Shown: positions 34,895-46,972, numbered from the stretch's first letter. The stretch: 64,000 nt of DNA from Rhyacophila brunnea (GCA_022495005.1 JAGYXB010000653.1:1426001-1490000), one strand, 5' to 3'. Notes: a model not told the origin generated them from the letters alone. A program made the numbers and translations.

Positions 34895-34945
34895 GGCGCT
34901 TGCGCCTCGCGGACGGGGGGGCTTCGCCCCCCCCCTCCCTCAGGT
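34895..34945. repeat. G-run/C-run hairpin cluster
   Basis: ggcgcttgcgcc (34895-34906) is a 4-bp stem with a 4-base loop. It is followed by an 8-bp stem, gggggggc/gcccccccc, with loop ttc (34915-34934). The patch is almost pure G+C within A+T-rich DNA. It could be a transposon subterminal structure; a Helitron 3' end was considered, but no CTRR terminus follows. Confidence 0.7.
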
Positions 34946-35818
34946 GATGATTACTTAAACCCTGACGGCTGAAATTACTAAACATGGATGCATGCTTTGC
35001 CTACTGATTCTCTGAATGCTGTTTGTCCAAATTCGAAAGAAAATTTATTGTTAAAGTAACCAAATCCAAAGAATTCAAACAATTGTACTTTTCTGAAAAT
35101 TAAAATTTATGAATTCATATTATAGTAATGTTGGTGCGTATGTATTTGCTACACATAATTGTTAGAAGTAATGATCAATATGGGTTTATAATATCCGAAA
35201 TAAGTTATGTAATTTTGTCGATGTGGCGAGCGAAGATCAAATTGATGCACGACCCACCACGGGTGGATAAGATAGCTGGATTAGTTACCTATCAGCAGGA
35301 GTCCGAACGTTTCCTTCGTGAAAGCGATGAAATGTTGATTTTCTTTTTTCACTTTTTTACTGCACTGATACGCCTCTTCGACTGATTACCTCGCATTAAA
35401 TTAGATCAAATGATATCCACTTGTATTAATATATTATGTAGTAATAAATAAATAGGTAATATATTTAATAAAATATATTACGGAGTGCAAAGTTATGAAG
35501 TGAAAACTCTACATTTAGAGCGGTGAAAACGGTGTTGAAGGTTGAAATATATTTTTTAAATTATTGATTGTAAGAGTACATTATTCTCAGAAGGGATATC
35601 GGAAAACCATCTTGACTAAGAGAACTTACCTTACATACCTAATAAAAACTGCGCATGCATTATCAAGACTACAAAAATAAACGACTTGTCTCTGCTTAAG
35701 ATTTAAAGAAAAATTATAGAACAGCTTGAAATTTGTTAATATTTAATACCACTCGCGTACAATTGGAGACTTTAGCGGACGCGCAATTTCTCAGTTTGAA
35801 ATTTGTTAATACTTATTA
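34946..35818. other. A+T-rich DNA with an unrecognised 85-codon frame
   Basis: The frame at 35128-35385 (+) is G+C-richer in its middle (35218-35345), which reads PPRVDKIAGLVTYQQESERF. That part looks like former coding sequence, but I recognise no domain and see no splice signals. The rest of the stretch shows nothing. Confidence 0.3.
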
Positions 35819-36088
35819 GTTAATATTTGAGCGACCAAGATTTTCCATCCTTCTCGATCTTCCACTTCTCTCAGGGCAGAATGAATGGTGCCCCCAGTCA
35901 AGTCCTTTACTTGGTCACTCCAGTGCGCAGACGCTTTTTCTCTGCTTCGCCTTCCCTGGAGGCCACCCAAAACCACCAGTCTCTCCAGGTTGTCCGGTCC
36001 GCGCCTGAAAAGATTTCCAAAAAACTGCAGAATACATCTCAGACATATTGTCGAGAGCCGTTCTTTTATCTGCAGTCTCTAGATGATT
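35819..36088 (-). pseudogene. LINE endonuclease-RT C-terminal fragment
   Basis: On the minus strand one frame is open for about 85 codons and carries a familiar C-terminal pattern of an insect non-LTR retrotransposon: FFGNLFRRGPDNLERLVVLG, then HWSDQVKDL, then LREVEDREGWKILVAQ. Only the extreme C-terminus remains; the reverse-transcriptase catalytic part is absent. The + strand frames overlapping it are shadows. A hAT MITE starts 47 bp away. The frame is well preserved, so the insertion is fairly young, but the fragment cannot be functional. Confidence 0.75.
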
Positions 36089-36134
36089 GATTGACCAATA
36101 TATATGTGCATATAATTATGCGGGAAGTCTTAAC

Positions 36135-36904
36135 TAGGGAATCCAATCCCGAGCCGAAATTCTGATCCCGGGATTTCGGGATTACAATTTGACAATCCCG
36201 GGATCCCGGGACTGGTCCCGGTATTGGTATTTTTTTCCATTGTTAATATACAATTTTTATATTTACACATAACATTGATAAAATCGGTCAAAAATAAATC
36301 TAGTATAATTTATAATATTTAAGACATTTATTGTTAATATTGTATATCTACATTCAATCTTGGAAATACATAAGTTTAATGGAGTAAATAATATTAAATA
36401 TATATATTATATATATAAAAATAATAATGTGAATTTAATACGAGATTGCTGTTTCTGATAGTAAAGACTTAACGAATGGATTAGCGAGATTTAAAATAGA
36501 AAGCAAATAAGCATGGCGTACTTATGGCCTTTCCGCTTCATAAATCTAATTAGTCAGCCAAATATGAAATTGCCGTAAAACGTAAGAGGTCACGGTGGAA
36601 TTACTTTGTTAAAAGTGCGAAGCATTGCTTTTTTCCAATCTTTCTCATTTTTAATAATTTATGTGAAAAAATAAAATGAATCGACAACTTACACATGGGT
36701 ATAAATCAAACTTCACTCAAACTCAGTTTATTTCTAATGTAGTTATTTTTTATTAAAAGTATTTTTCTGTTATATTTTCGCTTTTATTTTATTTTCCATA
36801 AAAATTGATAAAAAAATCAATCCCGAAATCCCGGGATTATGTTTATCAATCCCGGGATTCATAGGTATCGAAAATAGCTCGGGATCCCGGGATTGGAATC
36901 TCTA
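36135..36904. mobile_element. hAT-type MITE, cccggg-rich, with 8-bp TSD
   Basis: The 770-bp element starts tagggaatccaatcccg and, reversed, tagagattccaatcccg (15 of 17 identical). It is flanked by a perfect 8-bp duplication, gtcttaac, at 36127-36134 and 36905-36912, which fits the hAT pattern. The palindrome atcccgggat and variants recur near both ends, analogous to ataccggtat in the element at 7263-7910, so the two are related families with diverged subterminal palindromes. The interior is A+T-rich and has no transposase. Confidence 0.92.
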
Positions 36905-36912
36905 GTCTTAAC

Positions 36913-37309
36913 CAATGTATTTATTCTACTACTGCTTCCATAAACATGTAAAACAGCAACCCTAAAACAAAGGAAAATCAAAAAATTACAAAAACTGTCA
37001 TCAATAATGTTAAAGTGTATATTAGGCATGACATACTTCATACTAGATGGAGGAATAATGTCGAATTGAATTTACAGACATATTGGGTGTACTAAATTGT
37101 GCGGAAAGAGCTTTAGACAAACCTGGATAGAGCAGATGCTGGAGGAGGCAAAAACATACTTAAGACTGTAAGTAGTGCCAGTAAAAAGTAGAACATGTCG
37201 ATTGGTGAATGTATAACCGCTGTACAAATACAGTAAAAATAAAGTGATACAAAAAACGACTATATGGCTATCCTAAAACCAGTTGAATCAATTAAAGCAT
37301 CACACATTA
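36913..37309. other. Unidentified, partly less A+T-rich
   Basis: A patch at 37050-37200 (with agatgctggaggaggcaaa) might be coding debris of a retroelement. No frame of note is open, and nothing else is seen. Confidence 0.3.
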
Positions 37310-37555
37310 CATTACATCACCATGTTTGATCCTCCGACGATCATAATATAGGCATCCAAGGAGTGGAAGTTATATTAACAGATTATTATTTTTACAAAAA
37401 ATATATGTTAACTTACTGGGTTCATAATCTAAGTTTAAAGACGTATTGAAAAACAATATGTAAATTTCCCAGATCCAGAATTCCATTTCAGGATCCACGA
37501 AATTATAAGTCAACATGTTACTGCTTAGCCATCATGCAAGCCCATGCCCAAGCAA
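37310..37555 (-). mobile_element. tRNA-derived SINE, decayed copy
   Basis: The order of family motifs is kept on the minus strand but each is degraded: cctccgacgatc in place of the gatcctattaggatc 3' motif, gttaacttactgg for the body, caatatgtaaatttcccaga and a mutated B box, then a head remnant near tgcttagcc. It is much older than the other copies. Confidence 0.6.
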
Positions 37556-38761
37556 GCAAGAAAGCATCACGTTATCAATGAGTAGGATACATAAACCAAA
37601 TTATTTAGATAGAATAAAAATGAATAAACTGTAGACTATAGATAGATTAACAAAAATAAATTCCCTACAAATATAGCAGAGTACAAGTTTTATTTCTGGT
37701 ATGATTGGTTTTCTCTTGTAAGGCTAAATTTATTTCGTCCTTCCTATAGCAAATGCAGATTGAGTTACGTAAATTACAAAGTTTTTTCTTTGTCACAAGT
37801 TTTTGAGTACGGTAGACGAAACTTGCCCAGTATTGGACACTAGTAATTTACATAAGAGTATTATTCCTTTTGCCTAAGTTTATTTGAGATATAATTGTAT
37901 TAGGTATAATTATTACAAACACTATTATAATTTAATTTACATTATTAGCTATAAATAAATTGAAGTCTCGTCGATATTTATAATATTTCTTTACTTGAAT
38001 GTTATAAATAGCTATCCTTTGGTTTATAAATACTTCACATTGCACAATCCGATTATATATTGAGTGGATTCGTTTAAAGGTGTGTATTCATAATTATTAT
38101 TATAATTAAGTTATCCTACCAATGATTCAGTTAATATATGGTACGATTTTTATAATAATGAATTTGAGATAGGTATCATATTATTGGCTTATGGGCATAT
38201 CAGTATATATTATATTATAATAACTAAACTGTTCAACATTTTATTCTTATGTAAAAGTAAATCATATGATGATGCATTTTAGTCATAATATGACGTTACT
38301 TTTCATTCTAGTTAAGCGCCCTTATGTTGAAATGTGATCAATATTATTATGAATATAAATTTGGTCAACATTTAAGTCATTGGATTATTTATATGTTTTT
38401 TTTAATGTTAGGTAAACAGATTGGTTACTGGAGAAAGTACACATTAAACGTACATATGTTATATACTGTAAAATGATGAAAACGTGTTATGTGATATATA
38501 GTATAGAAAATATTTTATTTTTCAATGGTAAAACAAAGCTTATATTATAAACTATTATATTTAATATAATGAAGTTGGATCTCGCTATTATTATGATCTT
38601 ATGATGTAAATTTTACTAACAATGTAAACATTAAATTTAACGATAATAATGGATATCTGTTGAAACAAAGAATAATTTGTCATATTATTAAAAGAAAGCA
38701 TAATATGACGTCCATTTATATTGAATATTTTTCAAATTTCAACTGATATCATCGAAAAGAG
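37556..38761. other. A+T-rich noncoding DNA
   Basis: No feature is recognised here. Confidence 0.55.
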
Positions 38762-39270
38762 AGACATAGTTTTTTATCAATGTAGACTTCGTGACTCTTG
38801 GTTTGCCAAAACCGAAAAGCTATTTAAAACATAGAAAAGTTAGAATGTACTTAGCTGGTAGGTGAATCTTTCCATCGCCTTTCCATTTAAAGTGACTATG
38901 GTCAAGTTTTGATAGAGAAGTTACACGATAACTGAATTCGTATGGGTACTGTCCGAGGGTGTCTGTTAAAAAAGAAATTGTTCAGTAATACGGTGCTGAA
39001 AATCCAATGAGATCCTTAGCCGTATGAGGTCGACGTTAGAATGTCCAAATGAAAGGTATTGTAAGCATCTTTGGCACAACCTCCTCACCAGATGGTGTGA
39101 AAGAGATGACCAATGAATTCGAATTCTGTTCTTATTTGTTTTGTTTTTGATTAGGATTGGACTTCTTTAGAGATGTCTTCGTGTCTATTCTTTTTGATAT
39201 TTGTATATATAATTTTGGTGTAGTTATGTAAATACGTAATGTAAAAATTATTAAAAAAAATAATAAAAAT
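38762..39270 (+). repeat. Decayed dispersed repeat, partner at 54.66 kb
   Basis: The start (gagacatagttttttatcaa, then tagacttcgtga and cttggttt) matches 54656-54725. The segment is less A+T-rich than the flanks up to about 39170 and ends in an A-rich tract (about 39250-39290), which suggests a retroelement 3' end. No protein similarity was recognised. Confidence 0.45.
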
Positions 39271-39739
39271 TAAATAATATTATGTAAAATTAAGAATTAA
39301 ATGCAACATAAAACCTATTTAACGATGGGGGTATATTAATTGAAGATCGTAGAATTATAAGTGTAAAAAATTATACAAATACAATAATATATTATCAAAA
39401 TGAGTTTCCTCATTCATGTCATTTTATAATGTTAATTTAGATGTTTACAGTGTTTTTAATTGGTATCAACAAAGGATTTCTTATATTTAAGTAAACAAAT
39501 AAGTACCTATTTATTTGATATTGCCATAAAAAATAAACATACATTCATCTTGTTATTCTTAATTGGGTTTCATAATTTGATGTCAAGTTTATTGTCTAAA
39601 AATAAACAGAAAACAACTGTAATATAGAATATGATATCAATTAATCATTTTTTTATAGCGTGTTTTATCAAAAGACCAATTATATTAGAGACGTAATATT
39701 TTAATTGAATTGGCAAACCATTTAAATTTTCGTCGTGTC

Positions 39740-39870
39740 AGATTACTGACACTGGAGCGCGAGTTCGAATCCCATTCAATGTATGTTTGAAAAGGATCTA
39801 ATTGGTTGGGCAAATAGCTTATAACCAATCCATATAAGATGTAGAAAGCCACATACTTATACGAGTGTCA
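39740..39870 (+). mobile_element. tRNA-derived SINE relic
   Basis: A B box, agttcgaatcc (39761-39771), is followed by a degraded version of the SINE body (aggatctaattggttgggc against ggacctaataggttgagc) and by agcttataaccaatcc. The tRNA-like head and the 3' motif are largely lost. Confidence 0.45.
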
Positions 39871-40699
39871 TAATGGCATTTTAATTTTTTTTAGTGTTTC
39901 TATTTATAATGTACTTATGCGTAATGAAAATTTTAATGCAAATTAATGATGAATTGCGTAAATTTAAAAATAATACTCGAAAATTCTTTTTGAAGATAAT
40001 GATAAATTAGCGTTTTTACTTTTAATTGCCAAAGTATAAAATATACAATACTAAGTTGGTTTTCCCCTTGGTCTGTTAGGATTTTCATAGGTACGGATGA
40101 CCTTAGTTCCCTTAGGGGAGAGAAAGGAAAACGAAAAATACGCCCACAAACAAGTGAATTTAAAAAAAAGAATTGCTGCCATTAACGTATATTGTTTTAG
40201 CATTAATCGTATTCAGATGGTTTATTTACAAAATTATTTGCCCACCTATGTAAAAAATACAACATTAACTAGATATTCGATTAATTAGTCAATTTTTATA
40301 ATTTACTATGAAAATTATATATCATGATTATCGTGATACGTCACGATTACCTAAGTAGTGTAATGTGAATATATAAGTAGGTACTTATAATATTATTATT
40401 TTGTAATAATATTGAAATTGAGATGTTCAATCAAACACCGCTTAGTCCAACTTATTTTCACTGCTTCCGGTACTCAATTTACATTTTATCGATTTACCGG
40501 TAATTTATTTTCTCGGAAAAATTGCATGCGCTACTTAGTAGTGATATACTATCATTTATCATTATTATAATACGACTAACACGAAAAGGCACAGTTTTGG
40601 TGGGAAACTCGATATTCGAGAGTACCTATATTTTTAAGTAGGTACATACTTGGGAACCAACGTCTCTAAAATCAATAATAAGAACCTCTAACTTGCCAG
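39871..40699. other. A+T-rich noncoding DNA
   Basis: No feature is recognised; a 63-codon frame at 40097-40288 shows no coding signature. Confidence 0.5.
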
Positions 40700-41245
40700 C
40701 AGACTGAAGAGTGGAAATATAGTGTCTTTCACACTAAAGTATCTATTCAGGTCCATGCTATTGTCTAAAAGACAAAATTTCGGATATACAACGTGACCGT
40801 AAAATCAATCGCTCCGTTTGTGTGTGAAACCTGGAGTCTAACGGAGAAATGATAGAAGCATATCCACAAATTTTTCTGGAGATTACTTGGACAAGTTAAA
40901 AAAAAAAGCTAAAGTAGCGCATCTGGACGAATGATAAGATTTGTAGAAATTTAAGCCAAATTCAATTCACTTGAGGGTACGAAGCCATTCATATTGTTAG
41001 ATGCTAGGGATCTACAGCTCTCGATAAAATTTATGAAGGAATCCTTGTTGGCACTCGGCCTCTAGGCGACCCCTAGAGGACGTGAATAGATAACATGAAA
41101 AGTGATGTAGAGAGGCTGAGCGTGACCACCTGGAAAGAGAGAGAGAGAGAGAATAGCTCGGAATATAGATAGCTGGATGACGGTTGTGTAGTCTTCCACG
41201 GATCTGAATATTCTGTAGCGCCAGGTTAAATAAGAAAGTAAAGAG
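40700..41245 (+). pseudogene. LINE reverse-transcriptase C-terminal relic
   Basis: Short pieces of a typical insect non-LTR polyprotein end are readable in shifting frames: VCETWSLTEK (from about 40827), VAHLDE (about 40916), and DNMKSDVERLSVTTWKER (from about 41084), where living copies have a WLD.V..DL...GV..W...A.DR pattern. Many stops and frameshifts show an old, dead copy. A (GA)n run at 41137-41152 has expanded within the former coding sequence. Confidence 0.65.
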
Positions 41246-43750
41246 ACAAACTGTAGGGTTACGAAAAAAAAATGATATAAGCAGGTATATAATATAATAT
41301 TATTGAAAAGAAAATAGAAATATTGCTTTGATTCAGTTTGAAGGAAAAGAAAAATATTTTTTTGAAAATTAATCTAGAAAACTTAATAAACAATTTAGTT
41401 CTTTTGAATTTCTTTTCGTATCGAGGGAAAAACGTGACAAACTACGTGCTTAATGGTAAAATTGATTTGTAACAATACATTGGTAATGGAAAGAATCCGA
41501 AATCCCCAAAGGCCAAAAAGTTGGACTAACCAAAAACCCTTATTCCGTAGTATTAAAGTGAATTCAGAGCTTACACAGCGTTTCTTAGAAGCTGCCTTTA
41601 TCTTTACCTTTCTTTTGAATTTACTCAATTATCGTAGGATATTGCATTTAGCCTTTTGGGTCAAAACAAACACGCCAAAGAATGGCATTGAAGCCATACT
41701 ATGTTGGTAATGTAACAACTTATGGAACATAGACAAGATTTAGCATACTAAATTTTAATAACATTACTTTATACCTAATTATGATATTTTATTATTATTA
41801 TTAGTGTGTACATAATATATTATATTAATATTTATTCATGTAACCATATTATCCTTTATATTTATGCTTTTAATAAATATATATTTTTATAATGGTACGC
41901 GTATATCAGCTAGCAGTTTAGTTATTTTATATGAATTGGCGATAGTATCGAGTGGACAGTATTGGAGTTTGCGGATAATAGTTGACGCAGGGATATAATC
42001 TGTTTGACCACCAAACTGTTGAATGTCTGGAGCACTACAGCGGGTCCCCGAGTCATTCACTCGCACACTTAGTTTTATTATGGCTATGTTTATCACTCTC
42101 GCGACGAGTCACCTTGTATTCGCTTCTGCTTGATTTTATGATTGAGTTTCGGTGGTGTACGTGTTAGCTTGTTGTCGATCAAATTGTAACTGAATAATGG
42201 TAACCATGTCTGCGGATCATATATGATTGGGAAGGTATGATGGACATGTTTGGTGGGAGCTTTGCAAAAATATTGGCGTAAATAATAAGTATTCTTTTAA
42301 AACATTGAATATTTTGACGTATTGAAAATAATACCTAACTCAACTTTTTTTAACACTTTCAATATATATATGTTTAAATGAGCATTTATTAACATTCGTA
42401 AAAATAAAACAGTTTAATCAAATAGAAAATAAAATATAACAAACTGGTTATACATACTCATGTATCATGTTTATACAATTTTATATTGAAAATCAATTAT
42501 CCGATCCGTGATTATAATCACGCCTAAGATAATATTTTTACTGTTTGAGAGTTTTTATATAAACTTTATTAATGAGGAACTAACAGAGATAAGCTCCATT
42601 TTATCTTATAATTTTGTTATCGTTTGAAATGTATTGTATTTAATAATATTTGATACACAATTATCTAATGGAACACATAGTTATAATATGTTTGAGATAT
42701 CTACAGAGTTATTTCCAAAGATTTTCAATGGCATTGAAAAAAGTGCTTCTACCACATAAGCATATTAATTTAAAGTATTTGTATAATATAAGACAACTGA
42801 AAACAAAATGAGTAAAAAAAGATTACACTTACATATTAACATAGAATTACTTATATATTTGTTGTAATATATTTGTTCACTTTATAAATTAATAAATCTA
42901 CCTGACTCTATTCATCGGTTAATATTTAAAAGAGCAATGACAAATTATAACTTTTTAATATGATTGAATAAAAATAATTAATTAATAACAAAATGCAGGA
43001 TAAAAGAATTAATTATCACGCTGTCAGCGCAGACATAATTATCTTGTATTTGTTTTTTTAAAAAAGCAATCACTAATATAAATTTAAATAGTTTAACAAT
43101 GCGATTATAGATTTGACTGTTATGAACATTGTATATTTTTAATAAATTTAAACGATTTTAAATTATTAAAGATCACATGAAGAAAAAGAATATGAGACCA
43201 AAATTCATCACGTAATTTCATAAAATATAAACGCAGAAATAGTATGGAGAGAAGATATTTGATTCCAATGTAAACAAACATCAAACAAATAAAGAGAGTT
43301 TTAAAATATAGAACAGTCAAAATAATTATATGAATCATTGTAAATCAATATTCAATACATATTTTTTTGGCTTAGAAGTAAAATTATAATTCATATCGTA
43401 TTAATTATAAAAACATAGTTAAGTATTTATTTGTTTTATATCTAAATAATACATTTTAAACCGATAAATACGAATACTTAGTTAAACGAACAAAAATGGT
43501 TGTGATCATTATTAATATATGATGTGGAGTATTTTGTTGTATAAATAACGTTATTATTTTATTTAATGCAATGTCTTTACGTGAAGATTTCATGGTTTAC
43601 GTTATTAAAGTATTATTCAGATATGACAGGGCATATTATATTATACAGAGTTAGTTTATTAAAACTTCTGTAATATAATTAACTATTTCTTTTATTCAAC
43701 AAATAATTCATAAGATTTAAGAATGTATCATTCTAATTATTTAACAGAGA
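41246..43750. other. A+T-rich DNA, two open patches unexplained
   Basis: 41395-41710 is open on both strands (77 and 85 codons) and lacks any recognisable domain. 41930-42170 is less A+T-rich (tctggagcactacagcgggt) and crossed by short frames on both strands. Neither has splice or promoter support. The remaining sequence shows nothing. Confidence 0.35.
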
Positions 43751-44056
43751 TAATTTTGAAAAAATACTTTCTGAGAGAATATATTATAACCAATAGAAAA
43801 AATCTTTTTTGAAAAAAGTAAGCCACCCCGGCAGGGAATCGAACCCTGCATCTCCCGGGTTTACGCCCCATCCGCGCATTACCTCTATGCTACGCAGTGA
43901 CATACTAATTGCGACACATTTTAATTATTGGCCACTTTTTTAATACCCACTCATCAGCGCTCTTCGAAAGGGGTGGCTTACTTTTTTCAAAAAAGATTTT
44001 TTCTATTGGTTATAATATTATAATTATATTCTATCAGAAAGTGTTTTTGAAAATTA
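43751..44056. mobile_element. Long-TIR element carrying a tRNA-like module
   Basis: The arms 43751-43829 and 43970-44056 are inverted repeats of about 80 bp. The inner 45 bp or so (ccaatagaaaaaatcttttt to agtaagccacccc) match perfectly, and the outer part matches with indels. The centre of about 140 bp contains a tRNA-like sequence on the minus strand whose 3' end (ggggtggcttac) runs into the arm. The outer ends are TA-compatible. The structure is a non-autonomous DNA transposon that holds a Pol III promoter-like unit, or a SINE with a fold-back duplication of its 3' part. Confidence 0.85.
43829..43905 (-). repeat. tRNA-like sequence inside TIR element
   Basis: The minus strand shows A-box/D-arm tagcatagaggtaatgcgc, then a T arm with 5-bp stem and loop (caggg-TTCGATT-ccctg) containing a consensus B box, ggttcgattcc. 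The acceptor halves do not pair (actgcgt against ccggggt), and the anticodon arm is irregular. It is not a functional tRNA gene but keeps both internal Pol III promoter boxes. Confidence 0.65.
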
Positions 44057-45464
44057 TGTATGTTCACTTCTGTAATATTTTAATGTGAACGTAATAAAGA
44101 GTAACATTTATGACAAATCCGTATCTATCTACATGTAAAAGTAATTTTAATGACCACTTATACACATTAAAGTTCAATCTCAGAATATGGTTACTCCAAT
44201 ATAAAATACTGTGTATGTCACTTCAAAATAACCAAATTTTCTTTGAGTTAGTCCTCAAACTACAATTTCAAAACATCTTTCAGTGATATTACACTGTCGA
44301 CCTTTTACAGTATCACATTTTTATTCAAATTTCCCATGAGGCGTATTTTGTGGGATCACAATACACTGCCAATTAATGATATAAACATAAAAGGAAACAT
44401 TATTAAAAAATATAAAAAAGTTAACATTGATAGAGGTTATTGAAATACTGTTTGCAATTTTCATCATTTCAAAAAACACAAAAAACTCGTACGCGTATAT
44501 AAGTATTTTTTTATGGTACCGCAAAGGAAAATACCAAGCCAACATGTAGAGTGAATATGTATATAAACAATTTTAACTATTCAGTAAATTTTCTTAGACG
44601 ATTAAAAAAACCGACATAATATAAAAAATCTAATGGCAGTGCTTCATCGCCATTTGTGCGTCACGGTACGCTAATAAAATTATATTTTTTCCGGTACACT
44701 TAAAAATACTTACACTAATCAGTTTTTAGTATATATTTTTTAATACAATTAGTGTGATTTGCCGAAAAAAGGCGGGTGCATATTATTTTTAAAATAAAGA
44801 TTTTTCGTAATAACATAGTTTGTAGAAGATTAATCAAACTCTACAACTGACATGTTTTGTTTATGCTCATTTATAGAGCATAGACAATAACGCGACGGAA
44901 AACACAGTTATCTAGACACTTTCAATATATAGAGGTTACAAGGCACTCGGCCTTTCCTAAAATATCAATTTAAAAATATCATTATAAACCTGTACGTGTA
45001 AATCATAGATTATTATACTTTCATGTTATCCTGATGTGTAATATCACCAGTGTAATTATGTTATATACAATATACAAAACTATATAAATACCCACGCGTG
45101 TTTATTTAATAGAGACCGATATAATATTACATCACACATCCAAACGAAATGGTCTGAATATAATATATTAACGGGGTAAGATGACAACTACAAACACCCC
45201 CAAATAAGTTATATATATCAAGCTAAGTTATCAAACATATTTAATAGAAACGTAGCTTTTATTTAAATTAAGTAACATTTGTCAAGAAGTACTTCAATGT
45301 TGTAAATCAAATGCATATTATTTTGAACCATATAAATGGTTTCCTTTATCACAAATAAAAATGGCTGATTACCAATCTTTAAAAAGACACATGCCATTCC
45401 ATCATTTTAAATCCTAAAAAAAAAGAAATACCTACTGGAAAAGTCAATATTAATTGGCAAAGTT
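44057..45464. other. A+T-rich noncoding DNA
   Basis: No feature is recognised. The minus-strand 74-codon frame at 44545-44321 has composition expected by chance. Confidence 0.5.
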
Positions 45465-45822
45465 GGCTTAGATATTTGCTCATTGTAATTTTGATTTATC
45501 TGGTAGTGTTAAAATTGGGCGTCCTGTTGATTCCGATAATGATATTTTAAAATCACTGGTTGAGTTGGATTAAAAACTGCATGTGAAAAAAATAGCTAAT
45601 ACACTCGGGGCTACTGGGTCGGCTGTGCAAAGACACCTTCATGGCACAAAAAAGCATCTAGGCAAGTCAGCAGAAAACGCATACTACAGTATAATAATGC
45701 GAGACCTCGTGCAGTAAAAACGACCAAAGACAAATAAAACAGGTTAACCAGAACTTCTTACCACATCGACAATATTCATCTGATATTGCGCCATTGGATA
45801 ATAATTTGTTGTGTAACTATGT
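45465..45822 (+). pseudogene. Mariner transposase pseudogene, internally deleted
   Basis: Three mariner-type pieces are readable in order. First, FDLSGSVKIGRPVDSDND leads into the N-terminal helix-turn-helix, HVKKIANTLGATGSAVQRHL, after an in-frame stop. Then comes YNNARPRAVKTTKDK, the region around the second catalytic aspartate (usual pattern DNARPH). Last is FLPHRQYSSDIAPLDNN, the region of the third aspartate (usual pattern YSPDLAPSDYHLF). The stretch between the DNA-binding part and the second aspartate is missing, and frames change between pieces. The remnant is dead. Confidence 0.8.
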
Positions 45823-46928
45823 AATATTTCGTCAATAATATTATGTTTTAAAATATCAGTGTTATTACAGTGCTATTTTTTGTCACAGTCAGCACATTTT
45901 TATAATATACATATTGATTTTTTACAGAAAAGATCAGACGACAAATGGTTTTGAGTAATGATAGCAATACACTGTTGACTAATAAATAGTAATTAAAAAT
46001 GACTGATGTGCATTTACATAATATATAAACCATCAAAACAAATCAATGCTACGGGAATATTTTATATAAATAATTAAAAGCGTTATGGTGAAAATTAATT
46101 ATTTTTATCAGCATATTTTAGAATTAAAATAAAATAATATATTCCTGAGTTTTTTTTATTTATTACAACGCGAAGAAATATATACAAAAAGTAAATATAA
46201 CAATAAAATATTTTAAAATATAGGTACTGTTGTTAAAGAGAAAACACAATTCTAGGTACGTATAAAAGAGTCGTTTACATCATCACATATTACACATTAC
46301 ACCTACCAAACGCTCATGGCGCATTGGTTGGGAAACTCTGATTTTAAAATTGTAGCCTACTTTATCGTCTGTTTTCCAGTAATTTATTTGGTATCACAAA
46401 AACTATGATATACCTACATTCAAATTTATAATTGTGCGAAACTAAAGACGTTGAAAAGAACCTTTGTTACTATATGGAGCACAAATATTTAAAAGCGAAA
46501 CTGAAAAAAGGGTTTATATTACCCACTGTTTGAGTATTTGTTTGTAGTAATAACTATAATGCAAATGCTTATATAAAACACCGCAAGGTTTATTGAAACA
46601 GACACTTGCATAGATTATTAATAATATTTGTAAGCTTAATTTACGAGGTTAGTTCACGAATTCAATAGAACAGTCATTAATTTTGTTAATTAGATTTGAC
46701 GTAATTATTTAATATAAATCATTTTTATAAGTAATTAAAATATCAAATAATTTGCTTGTAAAAAAAATAATTGGTAAGATTGGAAAATTACTTATACACT
46801 CTAATTAAAATTAATGATACAATTTATAATTGCGATAGTTTTAAGTGTTTCATTGGTCTGTAAAGTTTTGCGGACCTCAAAGGAGTAATCGAAAAAACGC
46901 CAGCACTCGTAAAATTAATGACAAACTC
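45823..46928. other. A+T-rich noncoding DNA
   Basis: No feature is recognised; I found no clear inverted terminal repeat that would close the mariner remnant on this side. Confidence 0.5.
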
Positions 46929-46972
46929 GGCGTAGACGTGGCGTAGAGGCAACGTAGAGGCGGCGTAGACAT
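46929..46972. repeat. 11-bp minisatellite, four units
   Basis: Four consecutive 11-bp units (ggcgtagacgt, ggcgtagaggc, aacgtagaggc, ggcgtagacat) form a G+C-rich island in A+T-rich DNA. Confidence 0.85.

Noticed and set aside
34895..34945. Helitron 3' end
   Set aside because: The strong hairpin is suggestive, but no CTRR terminus follows at the expected distance and no TC start was identified.
35827..36090. + strand frames of 65 and 87 codons
   Set aside because: The minus strand of the same segment encodes a recognisable LINE C-terminus; the + strand frames are shadows.
43829..43905. Functional tRNA gene
   Set aside because: Internal promoter boxes are present, but the acceptor stem does not form and the anticodon arm is irregular; it lies within a repeated-arm element.
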